This document shows, one piece after another, positions 9,547-18,551 of a stretch of 64,000 bases of DNA. The notes under the pieces are model-generated. The model was not told the DNA's origin. It saw only the letters and a program-made list of their open reading frames with translations, and did not search any database. A program made the position numbers and the translations under genes. Source of the DNA: Micromonospora sp. CB01531 (GTDB lineage Bacteria > Actinomycetota > Actinomycetes > Mycobacteriales > Micromonosporaceae). The first letter of the stretch is position 1. The number at the start of each line of letters is the position of its first letter. The stretch lies in NCBI RefSeq assembly GCF_001905095.1, contig NZ_LWLS01000084.1:1-64000 (forward strand), read 5' to 3'.

Positions 9547-9559
9547 TGAGGGAGGGGAA

Positions 9560-10543
9560 ATGAAAGCGATCGTCCAGGACCGATACGGCCCGCCGGAGAT
9601 CCTGAGGCTCGCGGACGTCGACGCGCCGGTGCCCGCCGCCGACGAGGTGCTCGTACGGGTCGAGGCCGCCGCGCTCAACGCGTACGACTGGCATGCCATG
9701 CGTGGCGATCCACGGATGGCACGGCTGGCCATGGGCCGATCAAAGCCCCGAGCACGCATCCGTGGCCGCGACTTCGCCGGCCGGGTCGAGGCCGTCGGCA
9801 CCCACGTTCGACAGGTGCGCCCGGGCGACACCGTCTTCGGCGACCTCGGCGAAGCCAACGGCGCGTTCGCCGAGTACGTGTGCGTGCCCGAGAACCTCGT
9901 CGCGCCGAAGCCGGCGAACCTGACGCCGCAGCAGGCGGCCGCCCTGCCGCTGGCCGGTATCACCGCGCTCATGGGACTGCGCGACGTCGCGCAGGTCGAG
10001 CCCCGCCACCGCGTCCTCATCAACGGCGCCTCCGGCGGCGTCGGCACCCTGGCCGTCCAACTGGCCAAGGCGCTCGGCGCGACCGTGACCGGGGTGTGCA
10101 GCACCCGCAACGTCAACCTGGTCCGCTCCCTCGGCGCCGATCACGTCGTTGACTACACCCGAGACGACTTCACCCACGACGCCCGCCGCCACGACGTCGT
10201 GTTCGACCTGGTCGGCAACCGCACGCTCCGCGCCCTACGGCGGGTGCTGACCCCAGCCGGGACGCTGGTGCTCTCCGGCGGCGGCGTGTACCGCGGCGGC
10301 AGTCTCATCGGACCGGTCTGGCTCATCACGCGTGGACGGCTGCTGGCACCCTTCGTTCGACATCGCATCGTCACACTCTCCACGGCACCCAGCCGGCAAC
10401 ACCTCGACACGCTCCGCGCCCACGCCGAGGCCGGCCGCCTCACCCCGGTCATCGACCGGACCTATCCGCTCCACGAGGTGCCCCAAGCCATCCGGTACCT
10501 CGAAGGTGAACACGCCCGGGCGAAAGTCGTGATCACCATCTGA
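9560..10543 (+). CDS. zinc-independent MDR NADPH:quinone oxidoreductase
   Basis: A 327-residue medium-chain dehydrogenase/reductase. The N-terminal GroES-like domain (VLVRVEAAALNAYDWHAMRG) lacks the Cys/His zinc ligands of alcohol dehydrogenases. The cofactor domain has INGASGGVGTLAVQLAKALGA. This matches quinone-oxidoreductase or enone-reductase proteins that use NADPH. The ATG at 9560 follows GAGGGAGGGG. A strong promoter with two TetR-type operators lies upstream, so it is probably induced by the compound sensed by the divergent regulator; detoxification of a quinone or enone fits but is inferred. Confidence 0.92.
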   Translation: MKAIVQDRYGPPEILRLADVDAPVPAADEVLVRVEAAALNAYDWHAMRGDPRMARLAMGRSKPRARIRGRDFAGRVEAVGTHVRQVRPGDTVFGDLGEANGAFAEYVCVPENLVAPKPANLTPQQAAALPLAGITALMGLRDVAQVEPRHRVLINGASGGVGTLAVQLAKALGATVTGVCSTRNVNLVRSLGADHVVDYTRDDFTHDARRHDVVFDLVGNRTLRALRRVLTPAGTLVLSGGGVYRGGSLIGPVWLITRGRLLAPFVRHRIVTLSTAPSRQHLDTLRAHAEAGRLTPVIDRTYPLHEVPQAIRYLEGEHARAKVVITI

Positions 10544-10592
10544 CCTGCCAACCACCGCTCATCCGAACAGGGACGATCGCCGGCGCGCCTCT

Positions 10593-10713
10593 TGCAACGA
10601 ACTCCGCGCCCGCGACGTCAGCCACAACGCGGTACTACGCCAGATCCGGCAACCGCCTCGTCGGAATCGTCCACGGCTGCCTCACGACCTACACCCACGA
10701 CCGCCTGGTCACA
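10593..10713 (+). pseudogene. IS110-family transposase C-terminal remnant
   Basis: Two reading frames carry adjoining pieces of the C-terminal end of an IS116/IS110/IS902 transposase: NELRARDVSHNAVLRQI in one frame, then GNRLVGIVHGCLTTYTHD in another. A frameshift lies between them near 10640. No N-terminal RuvC-like domain or terminal repeats are present nearby, so only a relic remains. The rest of the 10544-10907 interval shows nothing else I can support. Confidence 0.6.
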
Positions 10714-10907
10714 CCGAACCACGCCCATCACCGCCGGGTCGTCGTTGTCGAACCAGTCAAGCGGCGGGCCAACATCACCCGACCGGGTTCTGAGAGTAAA
10801 CCTCAGATCGCCGGAGAAGTCGTCCCTATACGTTGGGTTTGGGCTGGTTAGTGGTTGAAGGTCACGTTAGTCGAGTTTTGGGTAACCCGATCGAGAGGAG
10901 ACGGACC

Positions 10908-12424
10908 ATGGCGACCTTTCTCGTCGCGAACTGCTCAAGACGACGGCAGCCGTGGGCGCCGGCGCGGTCGTTGGCGCCGGCGCGGTCGGCTACCCGGGCG
11001 TTGCCGCCGGAGGCACCCCGGGCTTTGCGGCCGACGGCTCGGGCTCGTCCTACAGCGCGAAATCCCCGCCGGCGAAGCTGACCGGCCGCATCGTCCGTCC
11101 ACAGGACCCCGGGTACGCGAGTGCGAGCCTCGGCTGGGACGAGCTGTTCGTTCACTATCCGCTGGTCATCGTCTTCGCCCAGCAGACCCAGGACGTGGTC
11201 AACGCCCTCACGTGGGCGCGGCAGAACGACGTCGCGCTGCGGGTGCGGAGCGGCCGCCACAGCCTCGAGGGCTGGTCGAACGTAGACAACGGCATCGTGA
11301 TCGACGTCAGCGAGCTGAAGTCGGCCCGGATCGCCCCTGCCACTCGCACCGCAACAGTCGGTGCTGGGCTCAGCCAGTTGGAGGCGGTGACCACCCTCGG
11401 GAACCAGGACTTTGCGGTGACGACTGGAACGGAGGGAAGCGTCGGCTTGTCCAGTGCGACTCTCGGTGGCGGCTTCGGCTTCCTCACCCGCTACCTCGGC
11501 ATGGCCTGCGACAACCTGATAGGGGCGGAGATTGTCGTCCTGTGGGGGGCCGACGGCGCCAGGGCGATCGAGGTAGACCTGAAGAACCACTCGGACCTGC
11601 TCTGGGCGCTGCGCGGAGCGGGAGACGGCAACTTCGGGATCGTCACCTCACTCACCTACAAGGTGACTCCACTGAAAAGTGTGGCCTACCTGCAAGCAAC
11701 CTGGGAAGGCCTCGACGACCTGCACGGGGTCTTCGACACATGGCAGCGCACGGCACCGTTCGCCGACAACCGCCTCGGCACCCAGCTCGAGATCCACAAA
11801 CCCCAGATCCTGCTGTTCGGGGTTCTCGCGGACGGATCGGAGGCACAGGTAAAGCAACTGCTGGCCCCGATCCTGTCACTTGGCAAGCCCAATGTCACCG
11901 TGCAGACCGGGCGCTGGGGCGACATATATGCCGGATTCCAGATACCGACCGAGAACGAGCCCGCGGACTCGAAGTTCTTCTCGCAGTTCACCAGCAAGCC
12001 GTTCCCGAGCAAGGCGATCAGCGTGATCCGCGCATTCATGGAAGATGCCCCCACAGATGACAGCAACTTCTTCACCCAGGCCTTCGGCACCGGGGCGCAA
12101 ACGAGCGAACCCCGCGGCGGCTCGGCGTTTCCGCATCGCAACGCGCTCTTCTATTCCGAGCCCGGTGCCGGCTGGGGCACTCGTGGAGTGCCAAACAGTG
12201 GCGACGCCATCACGCCGATCGCCCAGGCCTGGATCGCCGAGTTCAGCCAGGCACTACGGCCCTACGTGAACGGCGCCTACGTCAACGTCCCGAACATTGG
12301 AATGGCGGACTGGGAAACGGCCTACTGGGGATCCAAGTTCAACCGCCTGCGCAAGATCAAAGCGAAGTACGACCCCCACAACGTCTTCCAGTACGAGCAG
12401 AGCATCCCACCCGCGTCATACTGA
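10908..12424 (+). CDS. BBE-type FAD-linked oxidase, Tat signal out of frame
   Basis: A secreted berberine-bridge-enzyme-like flavin oxidase. The catalytic frame (open from GTG 10952, 490 residues) has RSGRHSLEGW (flavin-linking His in the RSGGHS-type motif), a diverged LGGGFGFLTRYLGMACDNL, and the C-terminal BBE motif YDPHNVFQYEQSIPP. The twin-arginine signal SRRELLKTTAAVGAGA lies in this same frame upstream of 10952, but no start codon lies between it and a stop. The only good start, ATG 10908 behind GAGAGGAG, is in a different frame. One extra base in the TTT run near 10917 would join them. So the gene carries a one-base deletion, real or a sequencing error. The substrate is unknown. Confidence 0.85.
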
Positions 12425-12470
12425 CCGGCAGGCGTTTCATTGCTCGCAGCCGCCAGCTCAAGTGTTTCAG

Positions 12471-12526
12471 CATCGACCTCCGCCCCAATGTCGACAGCAG
12501 ACGCGGCATTGGGGCGGAGGTCGATG
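12471..12526 (+). terminator. perfect 20-bp stem-loop after the BBE oxidase
   Basis: Left arm 12471-12490 (CATCGACCTCCGCCCCAATG) and right arm 12507-12526 are exact reverse complements, with a 16-base loop. No T-tract follows. It sits 46 bases after the oxidase stop, so a terminator is the simplest reading, but the stem is unusually long and perfect. Confidence 0.65.
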
Positions 12527-12805
12527 TCGATGCTGAGCGGACTTGACAGGATCAAGCCGGCATCAGGGTTGTGCGGGCTCCCGCGGGCAAGCGCCGCCAG
12601 CACGTCGATCCGAACATCCCGAACGGTGGGGTAGGCCTGGCCGACCTACCCGCAGGTGCCTCGGTCGCGATCACCACTCCCGTCACACAAACATCCCCTC
12701 TGCACCTCGGTTGTTGCGGCGCAGGTGTCACCGCCGATGTCTTGTACGACAGACAGTCGGCACCGGCACGGGCGCAGGCAGGTACCGACCCGCAGAGGAG
12801 TCTCG

Positions 12806-15800
12806 ATGGGTATTCGTCGACCGTTCGCGGTCGGGACGGCATTCGCCTTGGTTCTCACACTCAGTCCTGCTGTCGCCTCGGCCGTCGTTGACGTCGGCTC
12901 GCCGGGGGTCGGCAGGCTTGATGTCCGGCGTGCGGGCCAGTCCGTGCTGCCCACGGACGGGCAGGTCATTGCGGCGCGCGAGTTGGTCGCCGCTGCGGGC
13001 GCCCGTACGCGGGTCAGCTGGGACGGGCGGTTCGGCACGCCTCGGACGATCCGCAAGGATGGCGGCTGGCTCACCGGGCCCAGGTCGGGTGATCCCGCCT
13101 CGGTGGCCCGGTCGTTCATCGACGCCAACCGTGACGCGTTCGGCCTCACGGCGGCGGACGTCGCGTCGCTCGCTGTCGTACGCGACCACGAACTCGTCGG
13201 TACCGGCACGCACGTGGTGAACTTCGCACAGACGTACGCCGGCCTGCCGGCGGTGCGTGGTGGCCGCCTCGGCGTGGCGGTGACCAGCGACGGCAAGGTT
13301 CTCTCCTACGCCGGCAATTCCGCCCGTAGCGGTGCGCTGCTGGCCACGCACAAGCTCTCCGCGACAGGAGCGCTGGAGGGCGTGGCCGGCAAGCTCGCCC
13401 CCGGGGTGTCCTACACGGCTGTGCCGGTCGGCAACCGCGCCGGCTTCCAGATGTTCGCCAAGGGACCGTTCGCCGGCGAGTCCTACGTGCAGAAGGCGGC
13501 GTTCCCGACCCGGGACGGCGCCCGGCCCGCCTACCGGGTGCTGTTCATCAAGGCCCTCGACCAGGCGTGGGACATCGTCGTCGACGCGGCGACCGGGGAA
13601 ACGCTGTACCAGGCGTCCCTGGTGGCGCACGACGCCGAAGGCACCGTGTACGAGAACTACCCGGGTGCCCCGGCCGGCGGCGCTCCGGTGGTCAAATCGT
13701 TCGGGCCGACCGCCCAGTCTTCCTCGGGTTACGTCGACCCGTCCGGGCTGGCGGGCCTGGCGGGCCCGACGACGCTCGGCAACAACGCCAACACCTACGC
13801 CAACTACTCGAACTTCCTGGTCCCCGCCGACCAGGGGCCGCGGCCGGTGAGCCTCACCGGGCAGTTCAACTACGCGTACACCGCGAACTGGGCCCGCAGC
13901 AAGGGCCAGTCCGTGCCGCCGGCCTACGTCCAGGATCTCGATCCGGCGGCGACCAACCTGTTCTGGCACCACAACCGCATCCACGACGAGCTTCGGGCGC
14001 TGGGCTTCACCGAGTCCGCAGGCAATTTCCAGGTCAACAACGGCGGCAACGGCGGGCAGGGTGGCGACCCTGTGCTGGGTCTGGTCCACGCCGGGGCGGC
14101 CACCGGCGGCGCACCCACCTACACCGGCCGGGACAACGCCTACATGCTCACCCTCCCCGACGGCATCCCCGCCTGGAGCGGCATGTTCCTGTGGGAGCCG
14201 GTCAACGACACCTTCGAAGGGCCGTACTCGGACGGCAACTTCGACGCCTCCGTCATTGAGCACGAATACGCGCACGGGCTGTCCAACCGGTACGTCAGCG
14301 GCGAGGACAACGCCCTCAACACCCACCAGTCCGGCTCGATGGGCGAGGGCTGGGGCGACTGGTACGCCCTCAACTACCTCTACGGCAACACGCTCGCCAC
14401 CACCGCCGTGGTCGGCCAGCACGCCACCGGCAACACCGAACGCGGCATCCGCAACTGGAGCTACGACCAGAACCCCACCGGCTACGGCGACGTCGGCTAC
14501 GACCTCGGCGGCCCCGAGGTCCACTCCGACGGGGAGATCTGGACCACCATCCTGTGGGACATGCGCAAGGCCCTCGTCGCCCGGTACGGGGAGGCCACTG
14601 GCGGTGAGATCGCCGCACGGTTGGTCACCGACGCGATGCCACTGTCCCCGGCCGACCCGTCGTTCATCGACATGCGCGACGCCCTCCGCACCGCCCTGGA
14701 CAACCGTCACCACAGCCGCTCCGACTACGCCGCACTCGTGGACGTCGTCTACGGCGCCTTCGCCAAACGCGGCCTGGGACTGCACGCCACCAGCGACGGC
14801 GGCGACGACACCGACCCCACCCCCTCCTACGAACACCCGAACCCAGCCCGCAACGGCACCCTGACCGGCACCGTCGTCAACGCGGCCACCGGCAAGCCCA
14901 TCCCCGGCGCCCGCATCATGCTCGGCGTGTTCGAAGCCAGGGTCACGCCCCTGCGCACCTCGTCCGCCGACGGCAGGTTCTCCGCGCCGGTCACCGCCGC
15001 CACCTACTCGGTGACGATCGCGGCCGAGGGCTTCGGCGCCCGGACCTTCCCGAACATCAAGGTCACCGCCGGCCGGATCTCGGCGTTGCGGTTCGCCCTG
15101 GCACCCAACCTGGCCTCCGCCGCCAACGGCGCCACCATCGTGTCCACCACCACGACCGGCGCCGCCCGCCTGATCGACGACACCGAGGCCAGCACCTGGA
15201 GGACCACCCCGGGAACCGGGAACGCCGTGATCAAACTGGCCGCCCCGGCCCAGATCTCGTCGATCCAGGTCAGCGCCTTCGCCACCGCCCGATTCGAGGG
15301 ACTGCGCGGGTTCACCCTGCAGACCTCCACCGACGGGGCGAACTGGCAGACCGCCCTGACCAAGGCAGACGCCTTCACCTACCAGGCGCCTCGGCCGACC
15401 GCGCCCGACCTGCACTACAAGCAGTTCACCCTGCCGAAGCCGGTACAGGCGCAGTACGTGCGGTTCTGGGCCGACACCGCGCTCGGCGAAACCAAGACGG
15501 ACGTGCAGACCGCCGAGCTGCAGGTCTTCTCCCCCACCGCCACCGGAGTCGAGCCGCTGCCCCCGTCACCGCCGGACGCGCCGGTGACCGACACCGGCGT
15601 GATCGCCACCGGTAACCCGTCCACCGGGACGGCCGACGACGCCACCGGCATCACCGCCACGGCGTTCAAGACGACCTGTGCCGTGCCGGCGGCACCGGCG
15701 CAGGGCGCGGACGGCTGGGTCACGCAGCTGCCGGACAGCTTCGGCGACGGCGCCCACGAGGCGCACGTGCAAAGCGACAGCATTGCCCCGTACGACTTCG

Positions 15801-15961
15801 ACCTGTACTTCTACGACGAGTCATGCACCCTGCTGGGCGCGGCGGCCTCCTCGTCCGCGGACGAGTCCGGCACGATTCCCAGCGGAACCCGCTACGTCCT
15901 CACCCAGCTGTGGCTGGGCGCCGCGGTCCCGTTCACCCTCACCGCGATCGACACCAAGTGA
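12806..15961 (+). CDS. secreted M36 (fungalysin-like) metallopeptidase
   Basis: A preproprotein of 1051 residues with a signal peptide ending near PAVASA and an FTP-type propeptide. The M36 catalytic domain contains the zinc motif HEYAH followed by GLSNRYV and the family hallmark GSMGEGWGDWYAL. Downstream are a CarboxypepD_reg-like domain (GTVVNAATGKPIPGARI), a discoidin domain (ASTWRTTPGTGNAVIKLAAP) and a C-terminal pre-peptidase-like beta domain. The ATG at 12806 follows AGAGGAG at good spacing, so the longer open frame upstream is not used. It acts outside the cell on proteins, probably after autocatalytic removal of the propeptide. Confidence 0.95.
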   Translation: MGIRRPFAVGTAFALVLTLSPAVASAVVDVGSPGVGRLDVRRAGQSVLPTDGQVIAARELVAAAGARTRVSWDGRFGTPRTIRKDGGWLTGPRSGDPASVARSFIDANRDAFGLTAADVASLAVVRDHELVGTGTHVVNFAQTYAGLPAVRGGRLGVAVTSDGKVLSYAGNSARSGALLATHKLSATGALEGVAGKLAPGVSYTAVPVGNRAGFQMFAKGPFAGESYVQKAAFPTRDGARPAYRVLFIKALDQAWDIVVDAATGETLYQASLVAHDAEGTVYENYPGAPAGGAPVVKSFGPTAQSSSGYVDPSGLAGLAGPTTLGNNANTYANYSNFLVPADQGPRPVSLTGQFNYAYTANWARSKGQSVPPAYVQDLDPAATNLFWHHNRIHDELRALGFTESAGNFQVNNGGNGGQGGDPVLGLVHAGAATGGAPTYTGRDNAYMLTLPDGIPAWSGMFLWEPVNDTFEGPYSDGNFDASVIEHEYAHGLSNRYVSGEDNALNTHQSGSMGEGWGDWYALNYLYGNTLATTAVVGQHATGNTERGIRNWSYDQNPTGYGDVGYDLGGPEVHSDGEIWTTILWDMRKALVARYGEATGGEIAARLVTDAMPLSPADPSFIDMRDALRTALDNRHHSRSDYAALVDVVYGAFAKRGLGLHATSDGGDDTDPTPSYEHPNPARNGTLTGTVVNAATGKPIPGARIMLGVFEARVTPLRTSSADGRFSAPVTAATYSVTIAAEGFGARTFPNIKVTAGRISALRFALAPNLASAANGATIVSTTTTGAARLIDDTEASTWRTTPGTGNAVIKLAAPAQISSIQVSAFATARFEGLRGFTLQTSTDGANWQTALTKADAFTYQAPRPTAPDLHYKQFTLPKPVQAQYVRFWADTALGETKTDVQTAELQVFSPTATGVEPLPPSPPDAPVTDTGVIATGNPSTGTADDATGITATAFKTTCAVPAAPAQGADGWVTQLPDSFGDGAHEAHVQSDSIAPYDFDLYFYDESCTLLGAAASSSADESGTIPSGTRYVLTQLWLGAAVPFTLTAIDTK

Positions 15962-15991
15962 CCTGAGCACACCTTCCTTCGAACCCGAGGC

Positions 15992-16028
15992 GGGGTGGTG
16001 TGCGCCGGTAGCCCGGCCACACCACCCC
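15992..16028 (+). terminator. stem-loop after the M36 peptidase
   Basis: GGGGTGGTGTG (15992-16002) pairs exactly with CACACCACCCC (16018-16028) around a GC-rich loop that can itself fold. It lies 30 bases after the stop and has no clear T-tract. Confidence 0.7.
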
Positions 16029-16151
16029 CGCAGCCGTCAGCGGTTAGCCGGGTCGGCGGCGAAGGCCGGTATCCCGGGGCGTTGCGCGCTGTCGCACTAG
16101 GCTGCCTCGAGGACGAAGACAGGAAGCACAGGATGTACCCCGAGGGGGAGG

Positions 16152-16313
16152 TCACGAGGTCGGGGAACGCCTCGCGGGCACCGGGTGCGGGAGGTGGTAG
16201 CCGTTGATGAGGTTGGACTCGGTCTCGGCCGCGTACGCCTCGGCGAAGCTGTCGTAGTCGTTGGCCAGAGCCTGGCCGGCAGGCCGGGACGAGTGCTCAA
16301 GGTCAGAAGACAT
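16152..16313 (-). pseudogene. truncated class I methyltransferase N-terminus
   Basis: The frame opening at ATG 16313 begins MSSDLEH and continues LANDYDSFAEAYAAETESNL then INGYH, the standard N-terminal segment of small SAM-dependent methyltransferases. Instead of the expected helix and SAM-binding GxGxG strand, the sequence changes after about 40 residues to a Pro/Arg-rich tail and stops. No downstream part is found on either strand nearby. This is a broken gene, with the break near 16195. The flanking interval up to 16630 holds nothing else that I recognise. Confidence 0.6.
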
Positions 16314-16629
16314 GCGGCCCATCCTGGCAGGTCTGATCGCATCGCGGTGCGAACACGGGCGAACGCTGCCTGACGCGGCGCGTCCTGTCCGTCCACAGTT
16401 GTCGAACCGTACCGCGCCCTGGCATCGATGCCGGCACGCCGGGTCGCCTCGCCGGTGATCAGTCGCACCAGCGACGCCCGGTCGTCGAACGATCGCCGGA
16501 CCGAACGACAGCACCCCGCCACGAGCGCGTCGAGTCCACGACGCTCATCGGCCTCCCGAGCAGGACGAGCAACCTCGGTGCGGTGTTACTCCGTCTCCTG
16601 TGCGTGGCACAAGCGAGAGGTCCCGCGCG

Positions 16630-18189
16630 GTGAACCGGGTTGAGAAGAGTGGGCGCCGGCGGCGCGGTGTCGTGGAGACCGCGTGGCTCCTGCTCGTGCT
16701 GGTGATCGCGTCGCTGCTGTTCCTGGCCCGGTACGAGGCTAGGCGGATCTCCAGCTCCGGCGACAGCATGTGGTACATGCGTCAGGCGCTCATCTTCACC
16801 GGGAAGAGCCCCGACGAGGCCCGGATCGAGGCGGCCCGCCAGGTGTGCCGTGACATCAACCGCTCACAGCGGGAGCGCGGCATCGGGCCCTCCTGCAAGG
16901 AGTATCAAAGCGACGAGATCTCGCCGCGATACATTGGGATCTTCGACAGCCGGCCGGGTTATCCCCTGTTCGCCGCGCCATTCGTGGCGGTGCTCGGCGC
17001 CTGGACCGGCATGGTGGCCGCCACGATGCTGCTGGCCATCGCCGCCGCGGTGCTGGCCTACCTGGCGGTCTGGATGGCGACCGGGCTACGGCTGGCGGGT
17101 GTACTCGCGGCGGGCCTGCTGTTCGTGCTGCCGCCCGGATTCTGGATGACCCGTCTGCTCACCGAGAGCGGGGTGCTGGCCGGCTACCTGGCCGTGATCA
17201 CCGGTGTCATGGTGACGTGGCGCGGTCGTACGAAGCTCGGCCTGTCGACCGTGGCGGTCGCGCTGGTGTGGCTGTTCGCGGTCAGATCGGCAAGTGGCAT
17301 GGCGATGGCGCTGACGCTGGTCGGAGCGAGCACGGTGGCGCTCCTCGTGCGGACGCCGCAGCGTCGGCCCGCGCTGGCGACCGGCGGCGTGGGCCTGCTC
17401 GCCGTTGTCGCCTGGCAGGTCCTCAGCGTGGTCCTGAGCCTGCCGGGGCTCAACGAGACGATCCAGGACTTCGCGACCACTCATTTCGCGCGTCCCGACA
17501 TCGCCCACCTGGTGAGCTGGCTGATCGACCGGAACATCGCCTTCTGGGCGGAGCAGGGAGCCGCTCAGGTCCCCCATCCGGAGGCAGTCGTCGCGCTGGT
17601 GTTCGCCGTGGTGGTTCTCGTACGCCGGATGCCCTCGGTCGCCGCATTGTGGATCTTCACCGGGCTGACCGGCGTGGCGATGCTGGTAGCCCATCCTGTG
17701 GCGACCGAGTACGACCGGCTGATGCTGCCGTTGTGGATTCCGGTGGCGTGCGCGCTCGGCGACGCCGCGGCGCTCGCCGTCAGCTGGGCGCGCATGCCCG
17801 ACGTGGCCTCGCCCGAGCTCGGCGCAGGGCCGGAGGCGGTGGTGGCTGCGTCGGCGTTCTGCCTGGCCCGCTGCCGGTGCGGCGTCCTGTACGGGACGCT
17901 CCGCAACAAGACCCGCTACCGGCCCCCGAAACGGCTCTCACCCGGACACGGCTTCACAACCACATGGGCAAACCCCTGGCTCAGCGGTTGTCGCCGCTGC
18001 CACCCAGCACGCCACGGTCCTGGCGGCTGGCCAGCTTGGCCAGGTTGGCCGCAGCGATGGCGTCCAGCGACAGATCGAGGTAGTCGGCGAGCACCGCCAC
18101 GTACCAGAGCACGTCACCGAGTTCCTTGGCGATGTCGGCACGGTCGATCCGCGACTCGTCGCTGTCGAGGTCTCGGACCCACTTCTTGA
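16630..18189 (+). CDS. polytopic membrane protein, uncertain C-terminus
   Basis: An integral membrane protein with about ten hydrophobic segments, the first at ETAWLLLVLVIASLLFLARYE. A DSMWYMRQAL segment follows and then an extracytoplasmic loop with DSRPGYPLFAAPFVAVLG, a layout like GT-C glycosyltransferases of the PMT/ArnT/GT39 kind. That assignment is only suggestive because no catalytic acidic motif is clear. GTG 16630 is preferred to GTG 16600 because GAGAGG lies nine bases upstream. From about residue 410 the sequence becomes Arg/Cys/Trp-rich and runs about 200 bases antisense through the MazG-like gene, so the true end is probably near 17900 and lost by a frameshift. Confidence 0.6.
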   Translation: MNRVEKSGRRRRGVVETAWLLLVLVIASLLFLARYEARRISSSGDSMWYMRQALIFTGKSPDEARIEAARQVCRDINRSQRERGIGPSCKEYQSDEISPRYIGIFDSRPGYPLFAAPFVAVLGAWTGMVAATMLLAIAAAVLAYLAVWMATGLRLAGVLAAGLLFVLPPGFWMTRLLTESGVLAGYLAVITGVMVTWRGRTKLGLSTVAVALVWLFAVRSASGMAMALTLVGASTVALLVRTPQRRPALATGGVGLLAVVAWQVLSVVLSLPGLNETIQDFATTHFARPDIAHLVSWLIDRNIAFWAEQGAAQVPHPEAVVALVFAVVVLVRRMPSVAALWIFTGLTGVAMLVAHPVATEYDRLMLPLWIPVACALGDAAALAVSWARMPDVASPELGAGPEAVVAASAFCLARCRCGVLYGTLRNKTRYRPPKRLSPGHGFTTTWANPWLSGCRRCHPARHGPGGWPAWPGWPQRWRPATDRGSRRAPPRTRARHRVPWRCRHGRSATRRCRGLGPTS

Positions 18190-18310
18190 ACTTTTCGGCG
18201 ATCTCACCCGATTCGCCGACCAGCCCGAGCACCAGATGGAGCAGTTCGTTCCTCTTGTCACGCGCAGCGGCAGTACGGAGGGCGCCGCGCTGATACTCGT
18301 CCAGGTCCAT
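17981..18310 (-). CDS. MazG-like nucleotide pyrophosphohydrolase
   Basis: A 109-residue all-alpha NTP pyrophosphohydrolase of the MazG-like family. The metal-binding acidic residues are in GESGEIAEKFKKW and ADIAKELGDVLWYVAVLAD, the typical ExxE...ExxD layout. Such enzymes hydrolyse nucleoside triphosphates to monophosphate and pyrophosphate for housecleaning. The ATG at 18310 is chosen since homology starts at MDLDEYQ. The 3' part overlaps the antisense end of the membrane-protein frame, and the real coding signal there is on this strand. Confidence 0.88.
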   Translation of the reverse strand: MDLDEYQRGALRTAAARDKRNELLHLVLGLVGESGEIAEKFKKWVRDLDSDESRIDRADIAKELGDVLWYVAVLADYLDLSLDAIAAANLAKLASRQDRGVLGGSGDNR

Positions 18311-18551
18311 GGCGGACCAGTATGGCCGAACCCCCTCACCCGACCAGCCGGGTCTTGCGACGACCGCGAGGAAGCCGCCCAGCAAGCACAACGCCGGAGC
18401 CGTTTCCGCCCGCGTTGACGGGGAATTGGCGGACACTTCGACTCCTGTCGATTTGTTTCCTGCAACATTGTCCGGGTTTCTGCGCGGGCGGCGCTGCTCG
18501 TCGCCTGCGGCCCTATCGCGCAGCCACCCACGTGCCTGGAAGGGGCTGTCC

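Noticed and set aside
12728..15415. 895-codon open frame antisense to the M36 peptidase
   Set aside because: It mirrors the GC-rich codon pattern of the sense gene, has Gly/Arg/Val-rich low-complexity content and no domain.
16097..16522. 141-codon minus-strand frame over the methyltransferase relic
   Set aside because: It is a different frame from the recognisable MSSDLEH segment and shows no conserved sequence.
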